In this document: one piece after another, positions 12,034 to 24,060 of the stretch
Layout: every line of letters begins with the position of its first letter
Position numbering within the stretch: position 1 is the first letter of the stretch
DNA from: Malus domestica
Lineage: Eukaryota; Streptophyta; Magnoliopsida; Rosales; Rosaceae
Assembly: GCF_042453785.1 (NCBI RefSeq)
Contig: NC_091661.1
Coordinates: 29,255,501 to 29,319,500 of the forward strand
Length of the DNA stretch: 64,000 nucleotides
Direction of reading: 5' to 3'
Position numbers and translations under genes: made by a program
Notes under the pieces: generated by a model
What the model was told of the DNA's origin: nothing
What the model saw: the letters and a program-made list of their open reading frames with translations, nothing else
Databases searched by the model: none

Positions 12034-14667
12034 ATTTCCTGTTTATTGGGACCATCTGTTTGTTTATTTAGAGCTTCCCCTCGCATCGAACCTTTTAAAA
12101 AAGTACTTCTCGGTAAAATCACTTGTTAGGTGCTTTAAAACTACAAATATATTTTGTTATTTATTATTATTGTTTAGTAATATTTATTTTTGCCTCTTAG
12201 AATATAAATGTATCGTCAAATAAAACACTCTTAACTACGTAAAAACACTTTGAACTATTATAAAAACACTTCTGCATAAAGCCTTTAACTTCGGAGGAAG
12301 TTTGGGTTGAGATCATAACAATCTTATTTTCTCTTATTTTTTAATTTGATTTGCTTGTTTATTAGTGTATACATTTGGTTATGGTATGTTGTATTTTTGC
12401 CTAAGCCAAGTCAACTTTATCCATACTGTACTTGGATGTTTCAAGTGCACAGCACGTCGTTGGTTTTGTTGAGATTAGGTCATCAAACATGTAACATGAT
12501 GACCTACCAAAACTAGATAAGATGATTAATTTACTGCAAAATCATCCACATTCCACACCCCCATCACCCAAATGAAACGAATTATAGGGTATGCAATATA
12601 CCCACGAAACAATCCACATTTAACACGTACAAATGATAACGTATGCTCAATAGTAAATTTGGAAGCAATTAGCAAGCAACCAAAGAATATATTTTGCATT
12701 ATGCATGTAACTATTATTTCTTTTTCTTGTTTTTTTTTCCAAAAATTTTTGTAGAAAATAATTAGACGATATTAGCTCTTCGTCAACAGTACGAGACACA
12801 AACTCTCTCCTGAACGAGAAAAGACAGTTGCACCTAAAAAGCCCCTCACAGCCCCCCTTTACTAGATTTTTATTAGAAGTACGAAGAAAAAGAAAAAGTA
12901 AACCAAGCGGTGTACTAGCCAATACCCACTAAAAACAACTAACAAAAACGACATGTTCTTGAATTGTTGAACGCTTCATCAAAGGTATACCTAAGAGATA
13001 AACAAGATACGAAAAAGACGTCTAATTGACAGCCAACAAGCGTTTCTCTGCTACAACGCCTAAAGTAAAGTGTGACGAACAAAGCAGTCGAGCGAGGAAG
13101 AGTTAACTTAATTGGTAATTGTTTTTTCCATAATTATTTCTTTGATGTTTATTACTTTATGTGCAGTTGCCTCTTTTGAATAACTGTGCTTGAAAGTCTC
13201 TTATCTGTTCTGTGGCGAGCGGCTTGATCTAGTTGGCAGTTTCCAAAGGTATAACTGCTTTGTAGTAAAGGTGGTCAACTCTAGTATCTAAATGTTGAGG
13301 CTTCCATCCATATAACCCAACTAATTTAACGCGTTCATGAATAGTATCCGTCGTTTTAATCTCTAATTACATAATTAAAAGAGATTTTCTATAGAAAGAA
13401 AATGAAAGAAACGTTTTTGCAAAGTGAAATAATCCTGCAATCTGTTCGACGGACATGTCAATTCACAGTTTTGGTCGATCAGATCTATGGCATGCATGTT
13501 GAAGCATATCTGACATCTAATGAAGTTAAAATATCTTTTTAGATAGAATAGTGCCAGTATCGCTTGTATCTAGGCATAGTATACCAAAATAAAAAAATTT
13601 GGTTACCAATGTATAGTTGCATTAACATGTGGCACAATAAGGAGCCGTCCTATATGAGCTAGGAAGTGTGTTAAAGCATGTTTCACATCGAAAACCTTAT
13701 GAAATAAAATCCTCTTATAGTGAATGGTTCTATTAATAATTAAGACCTTATTATCCTTCAAAAGAAACATTATTGATTTGGATTAGTAATGAAGGGTGTA
13801 TCTTAAATTTTGCCAATGCAAACCAAAATACAGTTATGCCTCTATTTCAAAATCCAAAAACATACTGCAATGTAATTACAAACACGTAAAAATATTTTGT
13901 TATTTTTAAAAAGTACGCACCTAGTCAGGTTGAGAAAAAAGCTTATGGTTGCTGTTGAGAGTGTTAATTCCTCAAGAAAAAAGAAAAAGAAATCTTACAT
14001 GTGCTTTGAAGTAAGTTGATATGTCTTTCCCAACTGCATGCCATATCTTTTTCGGCGTTACCTTACTCACCAAACAATTTAAAAATCTTTTAATTGTTTA
14101 AATTATTATTTTCTTATTCATAAAATTTGTTCTTTCTTCACCGCAAGTACTCAAGGACCTGTCGTCCCAATCAGAAATAGCCAAAGACAAGGGAACTAAC
14201 AGGAAGAAAACAAAAGGTCGTCAATTGATGCATATTAATAATTAAAATTAATCCAATTTTTTGAACAAAAAAAACTAATCCAATTTAAGAATTCAATTTT
14301 ATGACATAAGATTTCCTTATTAATGCAAAGAACAAAAGTACTAAATGTAAACAGTTTCAATTTCCTTGATATTTTTTCTTATACAGGATACATATTACAC
14401 GGGCTATCTGGGCTCATAGGACACCTGTGAGAGTAAAAATCTCGGAGCCTAGACACTTAGCCGTAAATGAAAACAAAAAATAAAAACAGAAGAGTATTTG
14501 GGTGCTTGTTTATCTGAATTTTAAGAAGAAATTGAAAAATCTGACAGAAAATTTAAACTATCCTAAGCAATGTTATCTATGATTTTCTATATATGTTACA
14601 ACTTACAAGCTGCTACTATGCTACCTGATGATCAAATTGAAAGCTTTGATTTAAATTGATGATCTAT

Positions 14668-14988
14668 CTATGCAGCTGATCGTTTGGTAGGAGTGATCTT
14701 GATGACTAGTCCAGGGAAAACATCATCCGGATCATGGATATGAGGGTTCCGCTCCACGATATACGGGTCGTCGCACTTGTCACTGATGGTGTGGAGGGTT
14801 TCACCTTCTCCGACGACATAAATTTCATCACACGGCCGGTTGATCATGAAGTCATTGAAGTGTTTCCCTCGAACCGAGTTGTTGTCCGGCGTAGAGTTGT
14901 TCTCTCTGATGGAAGCAAACAAGATCAAGGCTAATAGGGCTGTGGCGCAGTACCATGAGGCTGCGTCTGCCGCTTCTTCTGGTGCCAT
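14668..14988 (-). CDS. Small LysM-domain protein
   Basis: The single-exon frame encodes 106 residues. A hydrophobic segment at about 12-27 (core ALLALILFASI) could anchor it in a membrane or serve as an uncleaved signal. A LysM domain follows at about 57-100. It begins YVVGEGETLHTISDKC, contains the turn ERNPHI and closes with the DVFPGLVIKITP stretch. LysM domains bind N-acetylglucosamine polymers such as chitin or peptidoglycan. Short single-LysM proteins like this are common in plants, and most have no assigned role. No kinase or other domain is attached. The start is the first Met, and a TATA box sits about 90 bp upstream. The sequence looks intact and the ending TKRSAA is followed by a stop. 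Confidence 0.85.
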   Translation of the reverse strand: MAPEEAADAASWYCATALLALILFASIRENNSTPDNNSVRGKHFNDFMINRPCDEIYVVGEGETLHTISDKCDDPYIVERNPHIHDPDDVFPGLVIKITPTKRSAA

Positions 14989-15078
14989 ATAAATTAGGGT
15001 TTAGAGATGATAGAAGTGAAAAAGATGAGATATAAGGTGATGTGTTTTTTATGGAGCAGAAAGAGGTCTGAGTATTTG

Positions 15079-15087
15079 TATATATAG
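15079..15087 (-). promoter_or_regulatory. Putative TATA box of the LysM gene
   Basis: On the minus strand the sequence reads TATATATAC, about 90 bp upstream of the LysM start codon, a suitable distance for a plant promoter with a short leader. No transcript data support it. Confidence 0.45.
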
Positions 15088-15540
15088 GTATATGAATGTG
15101 GGGGAGATATATTTGTGTTTATATGCGAGGAAGAAAGACAGGTTTTTGGTTGGTTGTTTGCGTTGGGAGGATGTCGGGTTCAACGTGGACTTGGATACAG
15201 TCATCACCTTCCTTGGCTACTACTGATTGAATTAATGCAAAACGACATGATTGGTTTCTGAGGTTTTATTCATTTGGATTCTAATTTTTTAACATTTTTT
15301 TTGAATTTGAGAAAGAACCTTCCATTTGGTTAGGGCAATTAGAATAGATTTTTAGAGGGGCTGCAACTAAGGGGGTGAACAAGAAATATATGTGAGTCAG
15401 TGTGGATGCTAGATAACCATACGATTCTGCAAATATAAGGTGCTAAGATGAGAGGGATCAACGGTTCACAATTAAATATACTGATATTTTCTCTTAATTT
15501 TATCTTATTTAATTGTCAATTGTCTAATTAGAATCTTATA

Positions 15541-15688
15541 GGGGTGTGATATCCACACACCCCTTTTTACTTCTCTCACACCTTTTTTATTTTCAGCCGT
15601 CGGATCGGATGAATTGAAGAAGATCAACGGACAGAAATTAACAAAAGGTGTGTGAGAAGTAAAAAGGGGTGTGTGTATAGCACACCCC
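15541..15688. mobile_element. hAT-type MITE, GGGGTGTG family, well preserved
   Basis: The 148-bp element begins GGGGTGTGATATCCACAC and ends GTGTATAGCACACCCC, with long internal self-complementarity. It is flanked on both sides by ATCTTATA (15533-15540 and 15689-15696), a perfect 8-bp target duplication as made by hAT transposases. It has no coding capacity. Confidence 0.82.
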
Positions 15689-16068
15689 ATCTTATATTAT
15701 TCAGTAGAAGTAGCTATGAAATAATATTTCTATATACAAAGGGAAAATTTTATACATAAAGCCTAGCTAATTAAAAAAATAGTATTATGGGAGTTTTTGT
15801 AATTGAAAATTTTAATTTAATAATTAAAAGAATTAAAGAAAGGTAGTGGCGGAAAATGTGGGGTGACAAATAGTGTGGAAGAAAAAGGCAAATAGCGTGA
15901 GGAATCGGAGCCCTTCCCCACCCACCACCTATAAAAAACCTGTAACTATCAAGTCATCAAGCAACTAACCCAAAAAGAAAGCTTCACATTTAATGCTTTA
16001 CAATGACTAGGGAGTAGGAAGCCTTTGACATTTTTGCACCAAAAGGGTCCTTGAGACTTTTGGACTTA

Positions 16069-16443
16069 GACTGGTTTGGTAATGAGGTGCTTAAAAAAAA
16101 AAACACTCATAAAAAAAAGCTGTGAGGGTTTTAGGTATTTGGTAAATTGAAAAAAATTGGCTTATTTTGGAAGTTGCTATGAGAATAAGCTGAAATCAAA
16201 GGAAAAAACGGAAGCTGTTATTTGCAGCTTTGGAAAACTGGTTTTTTTTCAAAGCACACGGAGCTATAGTGCTCCTTTAATGAAAAGACCCACTATCAGA
16301 CTGCCTTTTTTTTCCAAAAGCACTTTTACAAAAAAGTTTACCAAACACTCTGCTGATTTATTTCACAGCCACTTATTCTCACAGCACAACCGCTTATTCT
16401 CACATCAGTTTTTTTTCAAAGCACAGCAATACCAAACCAGCCC
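16069..16443. mobile_element. MITE with CTGGTTTGGTA termini, probably hAT-like
   Basis: The left end ACTGGTTTGGTAATG and the right end AATACCAAACCAG are reverse complements. The interior is rich in self-complementary AAAAGC/GCTTTT motifs. CTTAG occurs just outside both ends, consistent with an eroded target duplication. Length is about 375 bp. The open frame inside (16157-16447) is a by-product of the repeat. Confidence 0.65.
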
Positions 16444-16761
16444 TTAGCCTCCTTGCGTGCTCCAAATTCTTGGCGTATTGGACCAGCTGACCCAGTCGCC
16501 TCCTCAAAGAAAAAACTTGTGAAAGGGTGTCTCGATTATGTCATTTATACATCACTTTTCATAAAAACATAATATTTTGTATATTTTGTTTCATTCAAGA
16601 TTAATATCACATAATCTTCACTTGATTTTAGAGTTGTCATATTCAGATAGCATTGTCGAACATATTCTTCTCTCCTCTATAGTATAATTACGAATGAGCA
16701 ACACAAGAGCCAAACTATATCATCTTTCTCTTTCTTTCGTTTTATTAGGGGGTGTGAACCG

Positions 16762-17100
16762 GTGAACCAATTTAAAACCATCATTCCCGATTTCCCGAAC
16801 CCCCAACTAAACCTAGAGAGGAAAGGTTTGACATTTTATACGGATGCTGTAGAAGCATCCATGAATACGATTGAGTTTTATCTGAGGGAATACAACACGG
16901 GATCATTTCCTCGCTTTGCATCAAAAGTTTACGTTCACAGTTGGAAAATGGGTACGATTAACTATGTAAGTTTGGCGATTAATTATGTAAACCCAGGAAA
17001 GCTAGCGGCTGGTAGTGTAAATATTCAGCCACAAAATTTATGGAGGGTTTATTTGTTTGGTAAAGTGGTGATCCTCATTCTATTTGAATTTGAGATTTGA
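16762..17100 (+). other. Unrecognised 112-codon open reading frame
   Basis: The frame runs from a Met at 16762 to a TGA at 17098-17100. Its composition is protein-like rather than low-complexity, with several aromatic residues and motifs such as GLTFYTDAVEASMN and YVHSWKMG. I do not recognise a family. There are no flanking introns or a promoter that I can point to, and the region around it is repeat-rich. It may be an exon remnant of a decayed gene or a viral-like or transposon fragment. Confidence 0.2.
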
Positions 17101-17379
17101 CTACAATATTTACATATATTGAATACAATCACCATCTCAATGGTTAGATGATAATTATATAAAATACATATAGTCACTTAAATATTTATGACCGGTAGAT
17201 AGTGATTGTACTAAACATGTAAGTATTGTAGTCAATCCAGCCAAATTGAAATTGAATAACAAATTTTCAATAGTTGGTAAAATATTAATTTGATTTTTAC
17301 GTTTTTCCTCTTCTCTCAACTCAATTGACAGGATCAAGATTAATAGTGAAGGCTAGTGAGCTATTGAGGCCCTTAGTAC

Positions 17380-17578
17380 GGACATGGTTCCTCTCCGGGT
17401 CTACGTATCCTAATCTACCAAATCCATGTATTTGAGCCATTGAAATTTGATCTAACGACTACAAACAGGGATTCATTTTAGAAGTTATAATAACTTTAGC
17501 TATTAGATCAAATTTTAATAGTCCGGATACATGAATTTGATGAATTAGGATACATGGATCCGGAGAGGATCCATGTCC
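17380..17578. mobile_element. Mutator-like MITE, GGATC family
   Basis: The ends GGACATGGTTCCTCTCCGG and CCGGAGAGGATCCATGTCC are inverted repeats. The flanks CCTTAGTAC and CCTTAGTCC form a 9-bp target duplication with one mismatch, as expected for Mutator-type transposition. Length is 199 bp. Confidence 0.72.
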
Positions 17579-18254
17579 CCTTAGTCCTACCAACTTCAGC
17601 ACATAGCAGTTCAATACAAAAGCAGCTAAATGATACTACTTTATCGCAGGACGATTTCTTAAAGAAAAAAAATGATTTCCCAGCTCATTTTTTGCGTGCT
17701 TAAGTAAAAGTAGAGTGAGAAAACCATTGCATATTTTCATTGAATCAATAAACAATTACATCAACGGTACATTCTCAATTTAGGTATGAAATCCAAACAA
17801 TGAAGAGGAAAAAGAGCTAAAAAATGGGCAGTATATATCCAGGACCATTCCAAGCTTTCAGTTACTTAAATAGCAACTCTAAATCAACAGGGAAGGGAAA
17901 CGTCTATTGTATGAAAGCCTTATTTTTACTTTGCAAAGAGACTATTTTTATGACTCGAACCTATAACCTTACAATGACAAATGAAAACATTATTGCTATT
18001 TAATTAGAAGTGAGTTCACGTGTGATTTGTTTAGTAAAATTACAGAGTATCAAGTATCAACAAGTTGCATTTGGACATAGCTTACTTTTGAGGGAACGTA
18101 AGTAAGGCGGAAGTCTCATGTATAGAAACCAGGGTAGCTTATCCTCCCACACGACATGGATATATAACTTTGTATATTCATGGCGGCCGTCCAACTTGGC
18201 AATCAAACAACCCATTGGACGATTCTCTAGAAATTGGTACGTCAAAAGGGAAAG

Positions 18255-18430
18255 GGATCCTCTCCGGATTCTTTTCCACCTAATTCACCTAGTTCAAGAT
18301 TCGGATCGTTTGAATTTGATTAAACGGCTACAAATAGAGGATCCTTTTAAAAGTGATAATAACTATAACCGTTGATCAAATTTCAACGGTTCGAATCCCG
18401 AACTAAATGAATTAGGTGAAAACAAATCCC
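18255..18430. mobile_element. Foldback MITE, GGATC family
   Basis: It starts GGATCCTCTCCGGATTC, the same terminus as the 17380 copy, and has complementary CACCTAATTCA / TGAATTAGGTG arms. The right terminus is eroded, so the end coordinate is approximate. Confidence 0.6.
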
Positions 18431-18804
18431 GTTAAAAGTCCTATATAGGGGCAAGTCGGACTAGAAATTTCCACCTCGATCTCAATAAACAAGCTGAATT
18501 ATATAACCACCAAATATTAGTTTTGTTTTATCCATAAACATAAGGATATGTTAATTTCTATTGTACACATAAAAATCAAAAGATCATTCAGACAGTATAT
18601 ATCATTAGCCAAAACTGATTAGTACATTTGGAACACACAATTAAAGTCTTTTAGCACGACGATAACAATTTCATTATAATATTATATTGATATAAATATT
18701 AAATAAGATGTTTTGAATAACAGTTATGATGTTCTCAAACTTCAACAAAACATAAAAGGCAAACTTGATCAAATTAATTGTCATCGTAGTCGATTTAGGA
18801 CGAT

Positions 18805-18970
18805 GAGAAATGCTAAAGAGGTTTTCTCAAAGTGAGGTTCTTCATGAATTCTCCGCCACCTTATATTTTTGACACAATTCATGTGCCAACATTATAAAAA
18901 TGTACCAAAAACATGAGATGGCGGATAGTTTATGGCGACTCCTACTTTGAGAGTCTTCTTAGCATTTCTC
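18805..18970. mobile_element. Mutator-like MITE, GAGAAATGCTAA family, copy 1
   Basis: The ends GAGAAATGCTAAAGAG and CTTCTTAGCATTTCTC are inverted repeats, and the flanks TTAGGACGAT and TTAGGGTGAT look like a decayed 9-10-bp target duplication. The interior contains CATGTGCCAACATTATAAAA, shared with the next copy. Confidence 0.72.
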
Positions 18971-19016
18971 TTAGGGTGATAGGTACCCTTATTTGGATTT
19001 GGTGTCATTCCCTAAA

Positions 19017-19178
19017 GAGAAATGTTTTTGGCACAATGTGTCTCTCTATGAACTCTTTGCCACTTCACAGTTTAACGTTAATTCTTGTGCCAACATTATA
19101 AAACATTGTGCTAAAAACATGAGGTGCTGAAAATTCCATAGAGAGCCTTACTTTAAGAGAATCCTTTTAGCATTTCTC
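19017..19178. mobile_element. Mutator-like MITE, GAGAAATGCTAA family, copy 2
   Basis: It begins GAGAAATGTTTTTGGC and ends CCTTTTAGCATTTCTC. Both sides carry TTCCCTAAA, a perfect 9-bp target duplication. It lies only 46 bp from copy 1, so two related elements sit side by side. Confidence 0.78.
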
Positions 19179-19289
19179 TTCCCTAAATCTGGTGTCACCA
19201 TCCACAATTATTTAGTAAATAATATCTTAGACATGACATGGTTATCCAATTGCAATCAAGTAAGTGATGGGACGCAATATAAACACATT

Positions 19290-19405
19290 TTTATCAAAAT
19301 CACATTTTTACACTAAAAAGTCAATCTTGATACTATTCATTTTATCTTTTTTTTTTCCTTATCGTTAAAACTCAAAGTTTTCAAGTTATTTTTATTAGTT
19401 TTCCT
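19290..19405. repeat. Dispersed AT-rich repeat, copy 1
   Basis: The stretch with CACATTTTTACACTAAAAAG followed by AAACTCAAAGTTTTCAAG is repeated at 44681-44841. Both look like fragments of one dispersed noncoding repeat. The class is not determined. Confidence 0.55.
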
Positions 19406-19650
19406 TTATATCAATTGGTGACCTTAGTCTTGATGTCAATTATCCTCCAAACATATTTCAACCACATTTTAGCACTAAAACAATATTGTGAAGTGACATC
19501 TTGGTATTAATCATTTCTATCTTCCACGACAGTATGACACAAATTTCCAATTGGTGTATAATTGCGGCTACCTAAATGGGTGACTGCTAGATTATATTTG
19601 TCAAAGCACAAGCCGCAGTGTCATGAATAAACCAGCGGCCTTAAAAACTT

Positions 19651-19809
19651 GAGAAATGATGAGAACATTCTTTTAAAAGTGAGATTTTTTGTCACTTTAT
19701 GTATTTGACATAATGTTTTGTAACGTTGACATATAAATTGACGTTAAACTGTGAGGTAGTAGAAGGTTTATGATAAATCTCACTTTGAGAGTCTTCTTAA
19801 CATTCTTCT
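19651..19809. mobile_element. Mutator-like MITE, GAGAAATGCTAA family, copy 3 (diverged)
   Basis: It starts GAGAAATGATGAGAAC and ends AGTCTTCTTAACATTCTTCT. The interior shares AACGTTGACATATAAATTGACGTTAAA-type sequence with the other copies, but the termini are more decayed. Confidence 0.6.
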
Positions 19810-20620
19810 AAAAATTTTGTTGCATTATATATAATGTGGTTTATGGAAGATGATAAAAGATGGAAGTAAGAAATTTTGTGTTATGCACCATGTTTATAAT
19901 TTTGAGGAGATCATAATGTATAAGTTTCTTTAACAAATAATTCATTTTCCAGTTTGATAAAGTTCATAATGGTAGTTCATCATTCCGAAATCGAGAAGAC
20001 ACTGAGGCATTTCAGTCTCTTTGTGGCCACCATCGTGTGTTCACTAACATCAGAAATCGAACCCATAATGTGCCATATGAAATACGAGCCTGAAATTTGT
20101 CAACCACTAATCACCCCATGGTGGTCCATTTATTTCTTCATTCAACAAAGTGGAGTGGTATTGTGTATATGACGCTATACCTAGTCTAAGTCGCATAGAA
20201 AGGGGCACCAACATGGTACTCTTATCAGTGGACATGTATTATGATACTTTCTGTTACATTTTTTTTATTGAAGCAATATCTTATTGTTAATGTATTGATA
20301 ACATGTACGTACAATTTTTACATTACAATGATGTAAAGGGCATATCGACTTTGTGTTTCATAACTTGGATATTTCAGCCTATCAAGTTGGTGGCAGCAGA
20401 GAGGTCCATGGCATGTAAACAAGCACCAGCCCATGGTTTATAGTAGGGGATCTTGCTGGGCCAAGTTTGGACCCAAATATGTTAATTAATTGTTAATCGG
20501 TCAATATATTAAGCCCAAGCTCAAACAAGATGGAAACACCACTGGCGGCAAGGTCGATGAACAACTTCGACTTTTGCCTCTAATCCGATTCAATTTTAAC
20601 CAAAACCAACGCCGATACTC

Positions 20621-22403
20621 ATGAAACTCGCAGCACTCATTACGCGCCACTTCACCACCTCTACGGCGGTTCAAAAATCAGAGCGAGTGGCCACCGGACC
20701 AAGCACTTTGAGCTCAACCAAAGAGCTTCACGCACACCTTATCAGAACCCACCTCCATAATGACCCATCATCTTACATCTCCGCCGTATTTAAACAAAGC
20801 CCATTTAGTATTCGATCAAATTGAGCGGCCCACATTCTTGGTTTGGAATTATATGATCCGTGGATGGATTGTCACAGAGTGAGAAACCAGGTGAAGCAAT
20901 TCACATGTCTCATAATATGTACCTTCAAGGATTGGCCGGGAATCCTGTGACTTTTATATTCATTTTCAAGGCTTTGTGCTCGAGCTTCTGATATTGGAAA
21001 TGGGAAAAGGGTCCATGGCCATGCGTTCAAACTTGGGCTCGAAACGTATCTTTTTGTATCCAATGCATTAATTCACATGTGTGCGTATTGTGGTGGTTTG
21101 GGTTTTGCGCAGAAACTGTTTGATGGAATGTGGGAGAGAGATTTAGTCTCTTGGAATTCTTTGATATGTGGATATAGTCAGTGCAATCGGTTTAATGAGG
21201 TTTTGGGTCTATTTGAGGCAATACAGGCAGCGAATGTGAGGGCTGATGCGGTGACGATGGTGAAAGTTATTTTGGCATGTAATTACTTGGGTGAACGGAA
21301 ATTTGCTGATTCTGTGGTTAAGTATATTGAAGAAAATATGTTAGGATTGATGTTTACTTGGGAAGGCGTGATTTGGCGAATTTGGCTCGGGAAGTATTTG
21401 ATCGGATGGGTGAAAGAAATATAGTTTCTTGGAATGCCATGATCACAGGATATGCGAAAGTGGGAAACTTTGTTGATGCAAGAAAGCTTTTCAATGAGAT
21501 GCCGAAGAGGAATGTGGTGTCTTGGACTTCCATGATCACTTGTTACTCTCAAGCTAACCAACATTCTGAGGCGGTGAGTCTTTTTCAAGAAATGATGGCA
21601 GCTAATGTGAGACCGGATGAAATAGCCGTGGCTAGTGTGCTTTCTGCTTGTGCCCATGTTGGTTCACTTGATGTGGGAGAGACTGTCCACCACTACATAA
21701 AAACGCATGGTGTGAAAGTAGATGTTTATGTCGGAAACGCTTTGATAGATATGTATTGCAAATGTGGGGTGGTTGAGAAGGCAATGGAAGTGTTCCAATG
21801 GATGGAAAAGAAGGACTCTGTCTCATGGACTTCGGTAATTTCAGGCCTTGCTGTCAACGGTTTTGCAGATTCTGCACTCGAATGTTTCTCGCGGATGTTG
21901 AGAGAAGGTGTTCAACCAACTCATGGAACGTTTGTTGGGATTTTTTTAGCTTGCGCTCATGTGGGATTGGTAGAGAAAGGATTGGAATAGTTTGAAAGCA
22001 TGGAGAAGATTCATGGACTGATGCCAGAATTGAAACACTATGGATGTGTTGTGGATCTTTTGAGCCGCTCTGGCAAACTAGACAAAGCATCTGAGTTTGT
22101 ACAAACTATGCCTGTTGGACCAGGTGTTGTAGTATGGAGGATATTGCTGAGTGCATGCAAGATTCACGGGAATGCGGCCCTAGCTGAGATTGTCACAGCC
22201 AAGCTTGTAGAACTGGATCCTTCCAACAGCGGAATTACATTCTCTCATCGAGTACTTACTCAGGTTCAGATAGATGGGATGATGCTATGAAAATGATAGA
22301 ATTGATGGGTGAGAGAAAAGTGCAGAAGCCATTTGGTCGTAGTTCCATCAAAATAGATGGCATATTTTCGAACAACCCTCAAGAGTCGGGACTGATCACC
22401 TGA
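20621..22403 (+). pseudogene. Pentatricopeptide-repeat (PPR) protein pseudogene, PLS-type
   Basis: The conceptual product has tandem 31-36-residue PPR units with hallmark phrases such as RDLVSWNSLICGYS, RNIVSWNAMITGYAK, NALIDMYCKCG and SVLSACAHVGSLD, and the E-motif region (HYGCVVDLLSRSGKLDKA) near 22030. PPR proteins of this class act in organelle RNA processing or editing. The frame is broken: a frameshift near 20820 follows the N-terminal segment, another lies near 20980, another near 21345-21360, a TAG interrupts at 21988-21990, and a further shift near 22235 precedes the last readable segment ending at 22401-22403. The C-terminal DYW domain is absent. At least five lesions make a functional product unlikely. 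Sequencing error cannot explain that many. Confidence 0.88.
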
Positions 22404-23899
22404 ATGCATATGATTATTAGCATTATCAATTATGTGCTCAGCATCGGATTGACACGGTTGGTCTTGGAACAGAAGAGAGGCAAGAAACCATTGTGTACTA
22501 TTTACACCTTCATGAGATCTCGGCTCCACAGAATAGTAGCAGCTATGCGGAAACGACAGTATGACTGACAGCATATGTCGTGTGGAGGACATTATAATAG
22601 ATGCATAGTCATATGCGAACACCCTTCACCTGTGGTATTCATTAGTGGGTGTTTGCTTACGTCTATACATTCATATTATAACACGTAGATTAGTAATATT
22701 GTGCGGTGATGAAAAAAATGTTGACATATAAGTTAGCCTTAATTACAACCAATCTAGAGGTTTTCAATGCATACGGCTTGTCGTATGCGCTCATATTATT
22801 CTCATATTGTTCCATACGGTTGTAAATATTATAAAGAGAGATTAATTTGTCAATTTAAAAGCTTGCTATGTTAGATGACAAGCCTTTATCATTCCCTCCT
22901 AGGGCCACCTAGGTGCTAGGGGGCTGGTCGTCGTCTCGATTAATCTCTAGGCTTCTGAAAATTAAGAAATGACACCTAGACCTGCCTAAGCACTCATATA
23001 GGTTGAGACTCACCTAGATAGACAGATAACTTTCATTTTGTATTTTATTTTTTCAATAAATAAACCAACTAATCTATATGTGTGTTCCTATGTTTTCAGT
23101 ATGTTCCAATACCTCATAATCTATATGTCATTTTATATTGCAATTTATATATCACAATACAATTATGTACTTTTTAAGTATAATAAAATATTAATTTTCA
23201 TGTTATATAATATATTAATTAAAATTAAAAAAAAACCGTCTACGTCCCACCTAGATGCCTAGGCGTTAAATCTTTGCTTGCCGCTTGACTAACGTGTTTT
23301 AGAACCTGATGAAATTGCATGTGAATCATTCTTCACCCTTATGCCTTTTGTTCTTTTCTTTTAATAAGTCAATGTCCATTTCATATCACAAAGCTACAAG
23401 AACCATAATTTATTAATAATTCAGAAACTTAGCGTAGTTCCTATCGTATCATAAATTGCCGTATACCTATCTTAGACAACTATTATAAACCGACAAGAAC
23501 AATAAGCTATCAGAAATTGAGCCGAACAACGTATATCAAGATAACATATATTCTGCAAGATATATACAATACAACAATGAATAGACCTCGCATAAGGTGT
23601 TAAAAAATAAACCAACTATATATGTCACGCCGCTGCACTACGTCTACCAACTAATTATTAAACCATATAGTAGGAATCCTTAAACACATTTGACTAATAA
23701 TTAAGGTTACATCATTAAGAAAAGGCAACAAAACGAGCATTATCTCATAAGCATGCATCCTTGCTTCCACTCAAAGTAGGGCATTTGAAATATTATTATT
23801 TAGGGTTTGGCATCATGAGAAACAGTTGGTGCCGACTCGTATCTGACTAGACACTAGCGTGGCATACATTACCCCTTATTATTGTTATTTGTGGAATCC

Positions 23900-24060
23900 A
23901 ATTATTGACCGTACTATGACAGTTTTGCAGATTTAAATCTCCCAATCTTCGGGGACCATCGTGTGGGTGGGATTCAACTGTTTCAGAATATCATCCCATA
24001 TATTATTCACGTGGATGTTAGTCAGTGCGAGGTGTGCCGCAAAACCTAGGCTGGCAATAG
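23900..24060 (+). promoter_or_regulatory. Distal conserved upstream block of SDH-A
   Basis: The segment begins with AATTATTGACCGTACTA and ends with CACGTGGATGTTAGTCAG and GGCTGGCAA. The same succession, diverged, appears at about 34286-34480 (SDH-B), 43015-43140 (SDH-C, partial), 49570-49745 (SDH-D, partial) and 57967-58140 (SDH-E). A regulatory role is inferred from conservation only. Confidence 0.4.

Larger units (their letters stand above)
9838..14667. other. Intergenic DNA between the GMC oxidoreductase and LysM genes
   Basis: Its left part holds the promoter of the minus-strand oxidoreductase. A TRIM (10961-11235), a probable LINE tail (11237-11510) and a MITE (11848-12033) lie inside it. 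At about 13956 there is another short copy of the TRIM LTR start (GTTGAGAGTGTTA). No credible gene was found elsewhere in this stretch. Confidence 0.55.

Noticed and set aside
16157-16447. 96-codon open frame
   Set aside because: It lies inside a MITE with clear inverted ends and reflects its A/T-rich arms.
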